From the NCBI GenBank assembly GCA_019638395.1, contig JAHBTX010000004.1, positions 432,411-496,410 of the forward strand: a DNA stretch of 64,000 bases, written 5' to 3'. This DNA comes from Cyclobacteriaceae bacterium. Lineage in GTDB: Bacteria; Bacteroidota; Bacteroidia; Cytophagales; Cyclobacteriaceae. A program made the position numbers and the translations under genes. The notes beneath the pieces are model-generated. The model was given only the letters and a program-made list of their open reading frames with translations. It was not told the DNA's origin and made no database searches. Every line of letters begins with the position of its first letter. The stretch's first letter is position 1. This document shows, one piece after another, positions 54,701-62,363 of the stretch.

Positions 54701-55275
54701 ATCCCATGGGCTATCTCAATGGTGAGCCAAGCAAGAATTATACAGCCATTCAGTCAGCGGCAACTAAAGATAGTCTGATCTTTCACGGGCCAGCACTCGC
54801 ACCAGTCTTTGGTGCCTTCCGGAATACCATCACCTATAAACAATTGTCCTTGTCTTTTAACCTCACCTATCGGCTGGGTTATTTTTTCCGCAACAGATCC
54901 ATTTCTTACAATGGGCTGTTTTCATTTTATGATGGACATGGAGATTATGCCAAAAGATGGAAACAACCAGGCGATGAAAGGTTCACAAATGTTCCTTCCC
55001 TGACGTATCCGGCCAATAGCCAAAGAGACACTTTTTATGCACGTTCAGAAACACTGGTAGAACGGGGCGACAACATCCGTTTTCAGGATGTACAACTCAC
55101 CTATGATTTGGGTGCCGTGCAGTTGGGCAAGGTCTCCTTCAAACAATTTCAATTATACACGTACGTGAATAATATCGGGCTGCTGTGGACGGCCAATAAT
55201 TCAGGTATTGATCCGGAATTTCTATCGCTGCCACTCCCCAGGACCTATGCAATCGGACTAAGGCTACAGTTTTAA
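51727..55275 (+). CDS. STN-containing SusC/RagA TonB-linked receptor
   Basis: A protein of 1182 aa from the ATG at 51727; a GTG at 51679 is in frame but less likely. A signal region is followed by an STN (secretin/TonB N-terminal) domain: VTLAFEKLSLEQALHRLQDV and VTDQPLGQILDQWL. Next come a CNA-B carboxypeptidase-like domain (VSVSGTITAAANAEPLAGVNV), a plug (FNIRGRSTILANDQPLIVVD, SIWGVRAGNGVIVITTRKG) and a barrel ending AIGLRLQF. The STN domain makes it a signalling receptor that talks to FecR. It is paired with the SusD gene downstream. The ligand is not predictable. Confidence 0.96.
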   Translation: MKKCSTKLWKIMKLCAAQMIIATVICSIAVAHDNYGQVLDKKVTLAFEKLSLEQALHRLQDVSAVKIFFSLETLPHPQPQNINISVTDQPLGQILDQWLSPHQIRYRVDEANASIIILKRPQGRTRLDSTSRAGRERIAPYVSVSGTITAAANAEPLAGVNVLVKGTTNGTTSDAKGEYTINVAPDDHLIFSFIGYRTVEIPVNNQTILDVSLSEDIQSLNEVVVYSSGYAEESPERTTGSYATLGKELLDRNVGPDLTSRLNGLAPSLLVDQRSGNQQFFNIRGRSTILANDQPLIVVDNFPYAGDLSTINPNDIENITILRDAAAASIWGVRAGNGVIVITTRKGANRPLQVSMNSNITIGERPDLFYQSKMNSRDFIDVEKMLFDNNYFNGTLNDTRMPSVSPAVEIMLKARNGELTNEEATRQLDQLRQQDLRTDLTKYFYQPAINQQYALNLSGGGDKHTFYVGTGYDQNRSNRVGVDYTRLSLNSHYTVNPIDRLELQARVVYTQTQNSFNNVLSELTMGGRNMYPYARLADANGSPLPIIKDYRSDFVATAPAKGFLNWDFLPIEELALEENQNNLSNLRASASARYQILEGLHADVFYQYETQATNGRLHKPVESYFTRNLINQFSIFNGTNVTGYNIPVGGILTFSNHQLTSQNGRVQLSFKRDKDQHQFNSFGGIEIRQIETEGFSNRFYGYDPNIGSSTPVNYAASFQTYPAGGLSPISTFNSVSGTVDRFRSYFINTAYTYAGRYSLTATGRLDQSNLFGVSTNQRSTPLWSVGSRWIINKESFYTSTLLPLLSLRISYGFNGNIDQRVTALTTAQFATAGFSQRPSARLINPPNPELRWEKSRILNIGAEFGFKENKISGSIEYYHKQGIDLMGEGPLDPTKGFTTFKGNIASTRGHGMDVALNTTNISTHHMRWTTHLLFSYAFDKVTRYQFKPSSINGYFLDASLSRVPADYTPTEGRPLFGIYSLPWAGLDPATGDPMGYLNGEPSKNYTAIQSAATKDSLIFHGPALAPVFGAFRNTITYKQLSLSFNLTYRLGYFFRNRSISYNGLFSFYDGHGDYAKRWKQPGDERFTNVPSLTYPANSQRDTFYARSETLVERGDNIRFQDVQLTYDLGAVQLGKVSFKQFQLYTYVNNIGLLWTANNSGIDPEFLSLPLPRTYAIGLRLQF

Positions 55276-55299
55276 TTCAACATATTAATTGAGCGCATT

Positions 55300-56673
55300 A
55301 TGAAAAGAATATCCATCATCTCAATAATTACCGTAATCATGTGCACCACCGCATGCCATGAGGATTGGCTTGAGATCAAACGTGACCGCAGCCTGATCGT
55401 ACCCCAGACCTTGAAAGACATGCGGCTGCTGCTTCGCCATGAAACACTACTCTCCCGGGATTACATTTCCTTGCTTACCGTGTCAAGTGAGAATTTTTAT
55501 GTTCCCATTGAACTGTTTAATACAAGATCCCCGCTGGAAAGAAATGCCTACCTCTGGAAGGATGTTATCTATGAAGGACAAACCACCATCGGGGATTGGG
55601 ATAACTCCTATGCACAAGTCCTCATCGCCAATGTTGTCCTGGAAGGACTTGAAAAAATCTCACCTCAACCTGCGGAACGTTCAGAATGGAATGATGTCAA
55701 GGGGTCGGCATTGCATCTTCGGGCAAGGGCATTCTTCAACCTCGCACAAACTTTCGCCCCCGCATTTCAGGAAAGCACCGCTTCAATTGAACAGGGAATA
55801 CCACTGCTACTCTCCTCTGACCCAAATCAGCCTGTGATCAGAAGTACGGTGGCAGATACCTACCATCAGATTATCACGGACTTCGAACTGGCCAGCACGC
55901 TACTCCGGGATACCCCTGAGTTTATCCGCGATCCATCAAGGCCCGCAGCGCTGGGGTGGCTGGCAAGATGTTACTTAAGTATGCACAACTACGCAAAGGC
56001 TTTTCAATATGCAGATGCATACCTGACCATGCATGCGCAACTGCTTGACTTCAACACGCTCAATTCCAATGCGGATTTTCCGGTACCCATCTATAACCTC
56101 GAAGTAATCCATCACACTGAAATCAATCCGCTCTTTGGTCTGTTTGCCAGCAACTTTCATCGGGTGGCTGATACCTTTCGGAATAGCTATGATGACAACG
56201 ATTTGCGCAAGTCCGTTTTCTATAGGAACAGAAACACCGGTGCCTTCGGTACCTATGGATATAAAGGATCCTATACTGGTGGCCCCACACCATTCAGCGG
56301 TATTGCGACCAGTGAAATGTATTTGATCCGAAGTGAATGTGCCGCCCGATCCGGAAATGTGGACGGTGCCCTGTCGGATTTAAATACCCTGCTGGAACAT
56401 CGGTTTGTAACGGGAACCTTCGTTCCCTATACCACAGCCAACGCCAACCAGGCATTGCAACTCATACTCACAGAAAGGAATAAAGAATTATTTATGCGTG
56501 GATTGAGATGGTCAGATCTGCGCAGACTCAACACGGATCCTGCATTCCAAACAGTAGTCACCCGCACCATCGATGGCGTGGACTACACACTCCTGCCGGG
56601 GAGTACCAAATACGTATTACCTATCCCAGACTATATCATCGGGTTTTCAAATATCCAACAGAATCCACGCTAA
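55300..56673 (+). CDS. RagB/SusD-family nutrient-binding lipoprotein
   Basis: A protein of 457 aa with a lipoprotein signal (IITVIMCTTAC, Cys20 region) followed by HEDWLEIKRDRSLIVP. SusD TPR-like helices include ALHLRARAFFNLAQTFA, RPAALGWLARCYLSMHNY and SEMYLIRSECAARSGNVDGALSDLN. The C-terminal LILTERNKELFMRGLRWSDLRR (shared by most SusD proteins) is present. It caps the adjacent SusC receptor at the outer membrane. It lies 24 nt downstream of that receptor gene. Confidence 0.95.
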   Translation: MKRISIISIITVIMCTTACHEDWLEIKRDRSLIVPQTLKDMRLLLRHETLLSRDYISLLTVSSENFYVPIELFNTRSPLERNAYLWKDVIYEGQTTIGDWDNSYAQVLIANVVLEGLEKISPQPAERSEWNDVKGSALHLRARAFFNLAQTFAPAFQESTASIEQGIPLLLSSDPNQPVIRSTVADTYHQIITDFELASTLLRDTPEFIRDPSRPAALGWLARCYLSMHNYAKAFQYADAYLTMHAQLLDFNTLNSNADFPVPIYNLEVIHHTEINPLFGLFASNFHRVADTFRNSYDDNDLRKSVFYRNRNTGAFGTYGYKGSYTGGPTPFSGIATSEMYLIRSECAARSGNVDGALSDLNTLLEHRFVTGTFVPYTTANANQALQLILTERNKELFMRGLRWSDLRRLNTDPAFQTVVTRTIDGVDYTLLPGSTKYVLPIPDYIIGFSNIQQNPR

Positions 56674-56684
56674 CAGAAATTGCT

Positions 56685-58124
56685 ATGAAATACATCTTCA
56701 TCTTCGTCATTATATTCGCAGTGTTTGTTCCACTTTGGTCAGCTCCGGTAACAAACTCCAAAACAACCATTGTTGGCTACTTGCCAACGACTGATAGAAA
56801 CACCGGGGAAGTGCTGCTTCGTGTCTGGAACGGATTAAATGCCATTGAAAGGACAACTTCCTTTAAGACAACACTCAAGGACGGACGGTTCAGCTTTGAA
56901 GTTCACCTCTCCCGGCCACACGAAGTGTCCCTGCTGTTTCGGGATAATGATTTGATCCGGGGTTTGATTCTTATGCCCGGAGATAGTATCATCATGCATA
57001 TTCCCAACCAGAGAGACAACCGTTTGGATGATATCACCTTTTCCGGAATCGGGTTTAAAAAGTATCAGGTTCAGGCAATGCTGCTTCCACCCAAATATAA
57101 CGGCCCACCGGTATCCAGAACGCTCCAGTACTACATTGAATCGCGTGCTGAGAGTCGCAAGCACCGGCTTAAAGTCATGGAGCAATTTCGAGATGTTATG
57201 AATACAGAGGAATTCACTGCGATCAGGATACGCACATTGTCAACAATGTACCGGGAACTGATGATCTGTTTTCAGGCTGAACCCTTGACGGACTCGCTCG
57301 TCCGCAACCTGTACTTCAATGAATATCTGAAACGTTTCCCGTTAACGGAGGACCTGATGCGTACGGGCAACCTGTTGCAACACAGTACTTGGCAACTCGC
57401 CATTGAGGATGCAGCCGTAGTAGACTACTGTGTACGCAACAATAGAAACTACTCCAAGGCAATCTTTTACAACAAGGTTGATATGTATAATCTGCTGGCA
57501 AAGACATACGCGCAATCTCCGCAGTTAAGCGCAATCCTCGGTTCATTCATCATGCGGAAAGCGCAACATCGGGGCGTGGACAATGATCTCAATGAAATTT
57601 CAATGGACTTCCTCTCTCGTTTTCCACCGGATGATCCGTATGTCATTGAGGTCAAACAAATGGATAAAGCATTCACGCGCCTGATGTCAGGTCAACCCGC
57701 GTTTGAATTTTCCTTGCCGGATACAGCCGGAAACATACTTTCCTCAAAAGACCTGCTTGGCAAAGTGGTGATCATGGAGTTTTTGCTGAACGGCTGTACA
57801 GGTTGCAAACAAATGGTGCCGAAACTGGAAGCGATGGCGGAAGCATTCAAAGACTCGGACATCGCATTCGTATCGGTATCTGCTGATCGCACCCTTAAGC
57901 AGTTTAAAAGCAGCATCGGAAAATTTTCACCGCTGCGTTCGCGGCACGTTTTCACCGGTGGTGATGGGGTAGAACATCCCATAATTCATTTTTACAGTGT
58001 CACCGTGTTTCCAACCTTGCTCATCATAGGAAAAGACGGGTTAATTGTCGCAGCTCGTGCCCCAGACCCCCGGTATCCGGAACAGGTGGAGAAATTGTAT
58101 GCCTTGGTGCGTCAGGCGCTTTGA
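56685..58124 (+). CDS. TlpA-like thioredoxin-domain protein with N-terminal DUF4369-like region
   Basis: A protein of 479 aa from the ATG at 56685. Longer readings of the frame overlap susD and lack a signal, while this start gives the signal peptide IFVIIFAVFVPLWSA. The N-terminal part is beta-rich (DUF4369-like), the middle helical. The C-terminal thioredoxin fold has FEFSLPDTAGNILSSKDL, GKVVIMEFLLNGCTGCKQM (Cys371-Cys374) and a cis-Pro in TVFPTLLIIGKDG. It is likely a periplasmic thiol-disulfide protein. It is last in the receptor operon, 11 nt after susD. Confidence 0.88.
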   Translation: MKYIFIFVIIFAVFVPLWSAPVTNSKTTIVGYLPTTDRNTGEVLLRVWNGLNAIERTTSFKTTLKDGRFSFEVHLSRPHEVSLLFRDNDLIRGLILMPGDSIIMHIPNQRDNRLDDITFSGIGFKKYQVQAMLLPPKYNGPPVSRTLQYYIESRAESRKHRLKVMEQFRDVMNTEEFTAIRIRTLSTMYRELMICFQAEPLTDSLVRNLYFNEYLKRFPLTEDLMRTGNLLQHSTWQLAIEDAAVVDYCVRNNRNYSKAIFYNKVDMYNLLAKTYAQSPQLSAILGSFIMRKAQHRGVDNDLNEISMDFLSRFPPDDPYVIEVKQMDKAFTRLMSGQPAFEFSLPDTAGNILSSKDLLGKVVIMEFLLNGCTGCKQMVPKLEAMAEAFKDSDIAFVSVSADRTLKQFKSSIGKFSPLRSRHVFTGGDGVEHPIIHFYSVTVFPTLLIIGKDGLIVAARAPDPRYPEQVEKLYALVRQAL

Positions 58125-58132
58125 GGTGTTGA

Positions 58133-58164
58133 AGCGCGGGTAAGACAAGTTCCTTACCCGCGCT
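58133..58164. terminator. Bidirectional terminator after the TlpA-like gene
   Basis: AGCGCGGGTAAG (58133-58144) pairs perfectly with 58153-58164 (12 bp, 8-nt loop) between convergent genes. It is GC-rich and flanked by AAAC on the right. It is likely to end the receptor operon and the opposing MauE/DUF6520 unit. Confidence 0.75.
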
Positions 58165-58181
58165 CAAACAGGTCAGGTGAC

Positions 58182-58439
58182 TTACAGGCGCTCGCCATCT
58201 ACTTTAGTGCCAGTCGGGATCGTGTAATTCCCAGCTGAGTCCTTGGAATACTCGCGGGCACATACGTCTGAAGTAAGGATACAATCTGAAGGCGCAATTT
58301 CCATCGGGGGTCCAATAGGTTGGTCGGACTCATTCACATAAAACCAACGTACGTCATTCGTGGAGGCACGCATGGCAACTGCGCCTGCTACTGCAAACAC
58401 AACCGCTAATACAGAAAGAATCATTCTAACTTTTTTCAT
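58182..58439 (-). CDS. DUF6520-like secreted small protein
   Basis: A protein of 85 aa with a signal peptide (ILSVLAVVFAVAGAVA) and a short mature part with two Cys (SDCILTSDVCAREY) that could form a disulfide. Small peptides of this type are found beside MauE/DoxX membrane proteins in Bacteroidota, and the next upstream gene here is one. It may be a substrate or scaffold of that redox pair. The function is unknown. Confidence 0.7.
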   Translation of the reverse strand: MKKVRMILSVLAVVFAVAGAVAMRASTNDVRWFYVNESDQPIGPPMEIAPSDCILTSDVCAREYSKDSAGNYTIPTGTKVDGERL

Positions 58440-58571
58440 ACAATTTGTAATTTAATCTTGATCTACTCTTTTGTACAGGTTTTCAATCTTACACCCTGCC
58501 ATCTGTTGGCCTTCAGATGGAGTCGCTGGCAATAACACAAAGCCAGGACGATCTACATGTAAAGTATCAGT

Positions 58572-59048
58572 TCATCCAATCCCTTGCAGGTTAGATTTAG
58601 GTATAGGTATTTGCTTATCGCGGTGGAAGAAATAGATACTACTCAACCCCAACACCACAAAAGCAAGGTTGAAGTACGCATGTGTAATCCAATCCATTTT
58701 CTCCAGAATGCCACCACATGTGCAAGGTATGTAGGGTGCCAGGTTCAGCACATACAGAATATAAAGCGTAAACAGCGTCATAATTCCGGTCGCCATACAA
58801 AGCCCATAAAAACGATAGCGGTCCATCATCAACATCACCGAGACCCCAATCTCAATGGCGGGAATAGTCCACGCCAACCAAAACCCCCATCGTTTCTCAA
58901 ATCCAATACTCGTTAACAATGGGGAAACTCCAATCTGGTTGGCAAACGTTTCGTAGGTAATCATTTTACTCAACGCAGCATAACAGAAAACCAGAATAAA
59001 TGAAAAGCAACTTATTTCAATCAAGATGTTTCGCTTCTTCATGGCCAT
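58572..59048 (-). CDS. MauE/DoxX-type redox-associated membrane protein
   Basis: A protein of 158 aa with four membrane helices. Features are FCYAALSKMITYETFANQIG, WTIPAIEIGVSVMLMMDRYR and the Cys pair in PYIPCTCGGI just outside a helix. MauE-like proteins support disulfide formation in periplasmic partners. Together with the DUF6520 peptide and the TlpA-like protein it suggests a thiol-redox role for the cargo module. Confidence 0.85.
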   Translation of the reverse strand: MAMKKRNILIEISCFSFILVFCYAALSKMITYETFANQIGVSPLLTSIGFEKRWGFWLAWTIPAIEIGVSVMLMMDRYRFYGLCMATGIMTLFTLYILYVLNLAPYIPCTCGGILEKMDWITHAYFNLAFVVLGLSSIYFFHRDKQIPIPKSNLQGIG

Positions 59049-59197
59049 GCATTTGAATCACTACCATAAAAGTAAAGGCAATCAAAAAAATGGTTGATGA
59101 ACACATTTTATAATGTGTAATACCAAAGGGATTATTTTCGTGGGGCATAGTTTCAGAATGCAAATGAAAAATGTTCAAGGATCAACTGAACAAATTT

Positions 59198-59767
59198 TCA
59201 TCTCTTTTCTTTTCGCTTTATTCTGGCAAGGTTCTGTGGCGTGATGCCCAGATAGTTGGCAATTGACTGTTGTGTAACGTTTCGCTCAATTCCAGGAAAG
59301 TCCTGAAGGAATTTGTGGTACAGATTGGCACCATCCCCATGTTTCTGAAGCTTTAACTGATGTCCAAGTTTCAGATAGTGCAAGTTCATCACATGCCTGT
59401 AAATGATATTGGCCTCCGGAAAGCGGGTAAACAATTCTTCCAACGCTTCATAACTCAGGCACAACAAATCACTCGCTTTGAGTAACTGTAACGTTTCCAG
59501 CGTGGGGCGCTGATAAAAGAAACTTTCAAAGGCAATCATCAACTGACCCGGCTTCCAGAAATGTTCCGTGATCTTTCCTTCGCGCGTAAAGGAATATGAA
59601 ACGCCTAAGCCGTCCTGGAGGTAATAGACATGCGAAGCAACTTTGGGTACATCCAGTAAAACATGCCCGCTGGGAAAGGATACCTGCACAACTTTTTCGT
59701 TCAGGTAATGTTTCAGATCTTCACTCAGGGGATGAAAAGTTTCAAGGTAGGTAATCAGGTTCCGCAT
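59198..59767 (-). CDS. Crp/Fnr-family transcriptional regulator
   Basis: A protein of 189 aa. The cyclic-nucleotide-binding barrel is VVQVSFPSGHVLLDVPKVA, FYQRPTLETLQLLKASDLL and RHVMNLHYLKLGHQLKL. A C-terminal short HTH has RNVTQQSIANYLGITPQNLARIKRK (shown in two parts: NVTQQSIANYLGITPQ and NLARIKRK). The arginine and glutamate of a real cAMP site are not evident, as in many Bacteroidota members. It probably controls the MauE/DUF6520 genes 149 nt downstream. Confidence 0.9.
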   Translation of the reverse strand: MRNLITYLETFHPLSEDLKHYLNEKVVQVSFPSGHVLLDVPKVASHVYYLQDGLGVSYSFTREGKITEHFWKPGQLMIAFESFFYQRPTLETLQLLKASDLLCLSYEALEELFTRFPEANIIYRHVMNLHYLKLGHQLKLQKHGDGANLYHKFLQDFPGIERNVTQQSIANYLGITPQNLARIKRKEKR

Positions 59768-59943
59768 AAGAGTTACACGTGAGGCAATCCGGCAGGTAAC
59801 TTGTTACCGACATTCCAAAAATGGAAAGCAAATGCACGGACGCTCATCAACAGGTTTAAGGTTTAACTAGCCTAATTTCTTTTAGAACCTGTTAACACCC
59901 TCACTCAAATAATTAAACTTAATGCACGTGCAATCGTGATTGC

Positions 59944-60174
59944 TTACCAGTCATCGGCCAGATAGGCCAGGTCATGGTTCTCCAGGATCATCAGTACTTC
60001 ATGAAGTATCCGATAGCCGGATTGTGTCCGGAATGGAATCGTATGCAAAGGCTCTTCCAGTAAATCGGATAAACTTCTATACCCGTTAGCCGCACACATG
60101 GCTTTAAGCGTAACGCTCACATCCAGGTGGTCAATGGGTGTCTGTAATATGGTATCAGATTTTCTATCGCCCAT
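59944..60174 (-). CDS. Small RNA polymerase alpha-CTD-like protein
   Basis: A protein of 76 aa from the ATG at 60172-60174. The body, PIDHLDVSVTLKAMCAANGY then RSLSDLLEEPLHTIPFRTQS and GYRILHEVLMIL, copies the helix-hairpin-helix pattern of the C-terminal domain of the RNA polymerase alpha subunit. There, L-x-L-S-x-R...L...G...DLL binds UP elements and activators. The key Arg of alpha-CTD is replaced here (SVTL). It stands alone beside the mobilization genes and may modulate transcription of the element. Confidence 0.65.
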   Translation of the reverse strand: MGDRKSDTILQTPIDHLDVSVTLKAMCAANGYRSLSDLLEEPLHTIPFRTQSGYRILHEVLMILENHDLAYLADDW

Positions 60175-60676
60175 GCTTGGTTTATTTTTTTTTTTAAATA
60201 CGCACAGCAGGTGATTCGGGTTTGTCAAATGGCATTGTTCCACTTACATGCAGCTGAACACCCTCAATTTTTTTTATTGATCCTGAAATACTTAGCCGGG
60301 GTTCTACAACCCATGCAACTGTTACCACAAGCCTGCTCGCCCCACCTTTGACCTATATACAAATTTTAAAACTATGGTAGCCGGAAATGTCGCTAAAGAT
60401 GATCTCATTTCAGTTTGTCCGCCACAAACCCCGATTACCGGCAAACGGTTTTTCTCCACAACGTTGAAGTGGCCATCCATTAAGTTGAGGGCAGTCGATA
60501 CCGGTTTTTCGGTATCAGCAAGATGTACGAATGCTGCTGCATTCGTACACCAGACTGTGACAAAGTCACCACCCGAAAGCCTCGGAACTCGGCTTTCTCA
60601 GCTTGTACCTATACAAATCTGCAGCAGTCTAAATACTAAATACTAATGACTAAATACTAACGACTAAAGACTATCC
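60175..60676. other. Candidate oriT region with four consecutive hairpins
   Basis: This gene-free stretch lies upstream of mobC. Hairpins follow one another: GATACCG/CGGTATC (60497-60516), TGTACGAATGC/GCATTCGTACA (60524-60549, 11 bp, TGCT loop), GTGAC/GTCAC (60557-60569) and GAAAGCC/GGCTTTC (60575-60597). A repeat block of ACTAAATACTAA units (60627-60674) then runs to the mobC start. Such hairpin clusters next to relaxase genes are typical of transfer origins. No nic site was identified, and 60175-60480 shows nothing else. Confidence 0.5.
60627..60674. repeat. ACTAAATACTAA-type repeat, third copy
   Basis: Short units ACTAAATACTAA, TGACTAAATACTAA and CGACTAAAGACT stand directly before the mobC ATG. 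The reverse complement contains TAGTCTTTAGT, shared with 41143-41153, and belongs to the same repeat style as 22698-22802. Confidence 0.65.
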
Positions 60677-60677
60677 C

Positions 60678-61082
60678 ATGACGCGCAGAAAAGTTGATCC
60701 AGCCTTGAAAGTCACACACAAAGTGACCGTGCACCTGTCGCAATCCTACTTCGAAAAGTTGGAACGGTGGATGTCACACTCCAACTGCCGGTCTGTTTCT
60801 GAACTAGCCCGTAGTATTTTATATAAAGAACAAATCAACTGGTATCACAAGGATGCAACGCTGGAATCAACCGCCCTTGAACTGGCCATGATCCGCAGAG
60901 AACTAAATGCTATCGGCAAAAACATCAATCAGATCACCCATCACTTCCACATCGCAGATGCTGAAAATCAAAAAATGTTTCTCGCGCTCAAGGTGGCAGC
61001 GGAATACAAAAAAGTGGGAGACAAGGTGGAGAAGTTACTGAAGTTGGTTTCTGAAATCTCTAAAACATGGTTGCAAAAGTGA
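60678..61082 (+). CDS. mobC: MobC-like relaxosome accessory protein
   Basis: A protein of 134 aa. A ribbon-helix-helix-like N-terminus (HKVTVHLSQSYFEKLERWM, SVSELARSILYK) is followed by the MobC hallmark LNAIGKNINQITHHFH and a coiled helical tail. MobC proteins bind oriT and help the relaxase nick it. Its end overlaps the relaxase gene by 16 nt, the usual coupling of this pair. Confidence 0.88.
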   Translation: MTRRKVDPALKVTHKVTVHLSQSYFEKLERWMSHSNCRSVSELARSILYKEQINWYHKDATLESTALELAMIRRELNAIGKNINQITHHFHIADAENQKMFLALKVAAEYKKVGDKVEKLLKLVSEISKTWLQK

Positions 61083-62299
61083 ACAGCGGAAAAAACATTC
61101 GCGGGATTCTCAACTACAATGAGAACAAAGTCAAGGCCGGACTTGCCACGTGCATCCATGAAAATCTTTTTGGGCAACCCGTTGAAAATCTTTCTTTCAC
61201 CACAAAACTGAAAGGTTTTGAAAACCTGATCAACCTCAACCGGAGAGTAACAACCAACGCAGTCCACATTTCACTCAACTTTCATGCAAGTGAATCACTT
61301 GATCACCAAACGCTTTCAGACATCGCATCCACCTACATGGATAAAATCGGATTTGGTAATCAGCCTTATCTGGTGTATCAACACGTAGATGTCGCACATC
61401 CCCACATCCACATCGTCACCACCAATGTCCAACGCAACGGTAAACGCATTGACCTGTACAACATCGGTCGCAACCAGTCTGAAAAAGCGCGCAAAGAAAT
61501 AGAAGAAGATTTTAAGTTGGTCAAAGCCTCCGGCAGAATGCAAACAATGACGGACAAGCAAACCACAGCACCCAATAAAACAGTGTACGGAAAAGCGGAA
61601 ACCAAACGCAGTATATCCAATGCCGTAAAGTTTGTGGTGCGCACCTACAAGTACACCTCACTCCCGGAATTGAATGCCGTCCTGTCTCAATATAATGTAA
61701 TGGCAGACCGTGGAAGTGAGCACTCGCAGATGCGCGCAAAAAATGGATTGTTGTATCGGCTTCTGGACAAAGATGGAAACAAAGTCGGAGTGCCCATCAA
61801 GGCCAGCTCCATCTACGGCCAGCCTACGCTCAGGTTCCTGGAGAAACAATTCAAATTGAATGCAGCATTGCGTACTCCGCATAAAGACAGAATGAAGACC
61901 TGTATTGATGCGGCATTTACCGGTAAGAAGACACTTACCAGAGCTGCCTTTGAGTACGCCTTGCGCCAGCAGCGCATGCGCGTACTCTTTCGCAAAAATG
62001 AAGACGGGCGGATTTATGGAGTCACGTTTGTCGATAACCAAATGCGGGTGGTGTTTAATGGGAGTGATCTGGGTAAAGCATACAGCGCCAAGGCGCTGAT
62101 GGATCGACTCACTAACCTAGATGAAAGTTCCTTTCGCGGGGAGTCGGTTAATCCACCCACACCGGAGGGTCATGCATCAACTGGTTTGGAACAACTGGTA
62201 ACGGACCTTATTCAGGCTCAACCAACGGATGCTACATCACCAGATGCAGCCCTGAAAAAACGGAAAAAGAAACGCAGAGCAAAAAGACAATCACGATGA
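61067..62299 (+). CDS. mobA: MOBP-type relaxase/mobilization nuclease
   Basis: A protein of 410 aa. The N-terminal motif I region is GILNYNENKV (Tyr17 candidate nucleophile) and the metal site is QHVDVAHPHIHIVTTNV (His111, His113, His115). A helical C-terminus ends in a very basic tail (KKRKKKRRAKRQSR). It nicks oriT and pilots the strand into the recipient. It starts inside mobC and is followed by the coupling-protein gene. Confidence 0.92.
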   Translation: MVAKVNSGKNIRGILNYNENKVKAGLATCIHENLFGQPVENLSFTTKLKGFENLINLNRRVTTNAVHISLNFHASESLDHQTLSDIASTYMDKIGFGNQPYLVYQHVDVAHPHIHIVTTNVQRNGKRIDLYNIGRNQSEKARKEIEEDFKLVKASGRMQTMTDKQTTAPNKTVYGKAETKRSISNAVKFVVRTYKYTSLPELNAVLSQYNVMADRGSEHSQMRAKNGLLYRLLDKDGNKVGVPIKASSIYGQPTLRFLEKQFKLNAALRTPHKDRMKTCIDAAFTGKKTLTRAAFEYALRQQRMRVLFRKNEDGRIYGVTFVDNQMRVVFNGSDLGKAYSAKALMDRLTNLDESSFRGESVNPPTPEGHASTGLEQLVTDLIQAQPTDATSPDAALKKRKKKRRAKRQSR

Positions 62300-62328
62300 G
62301 TGCTCCACGAAATAAAATGTTCAAAACT

Positions 62329-62349
62329 CCCCTCTCCTTCGGAGAGGGG
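62329..62349. repeat. CCCCTCTCC hairpin, REP-like
   Basis: CCCCTCTCC and GGAGAGGGG flank TTC, followed by TTAGGGGTGAGG, just before the coupling-protein start. This motif is familiar as a dispersed intergenic palindrome in Bacteroidota genomes. Here it separates the relaxase and coupling-protein genes. Confidence 0.6.
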
Positions 62350-62363
62350 TTAGGGGTGAGGCT

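Noticed and set aside
56508-56684. A 59-residue upstream extension of the TlpA-like protein
   Set aside because: It overlaps the end of susD in another frame, has no signal sequence, and the inner ATG at 56685 gives a normal signal peptide.
60374-60646. A 90-codon plus-strand reading frame before mobC
   Set aside because: It runs through the hairpin cluster and the repeat block, has no recognisable protein character and is better explained as oriT-type DNA.
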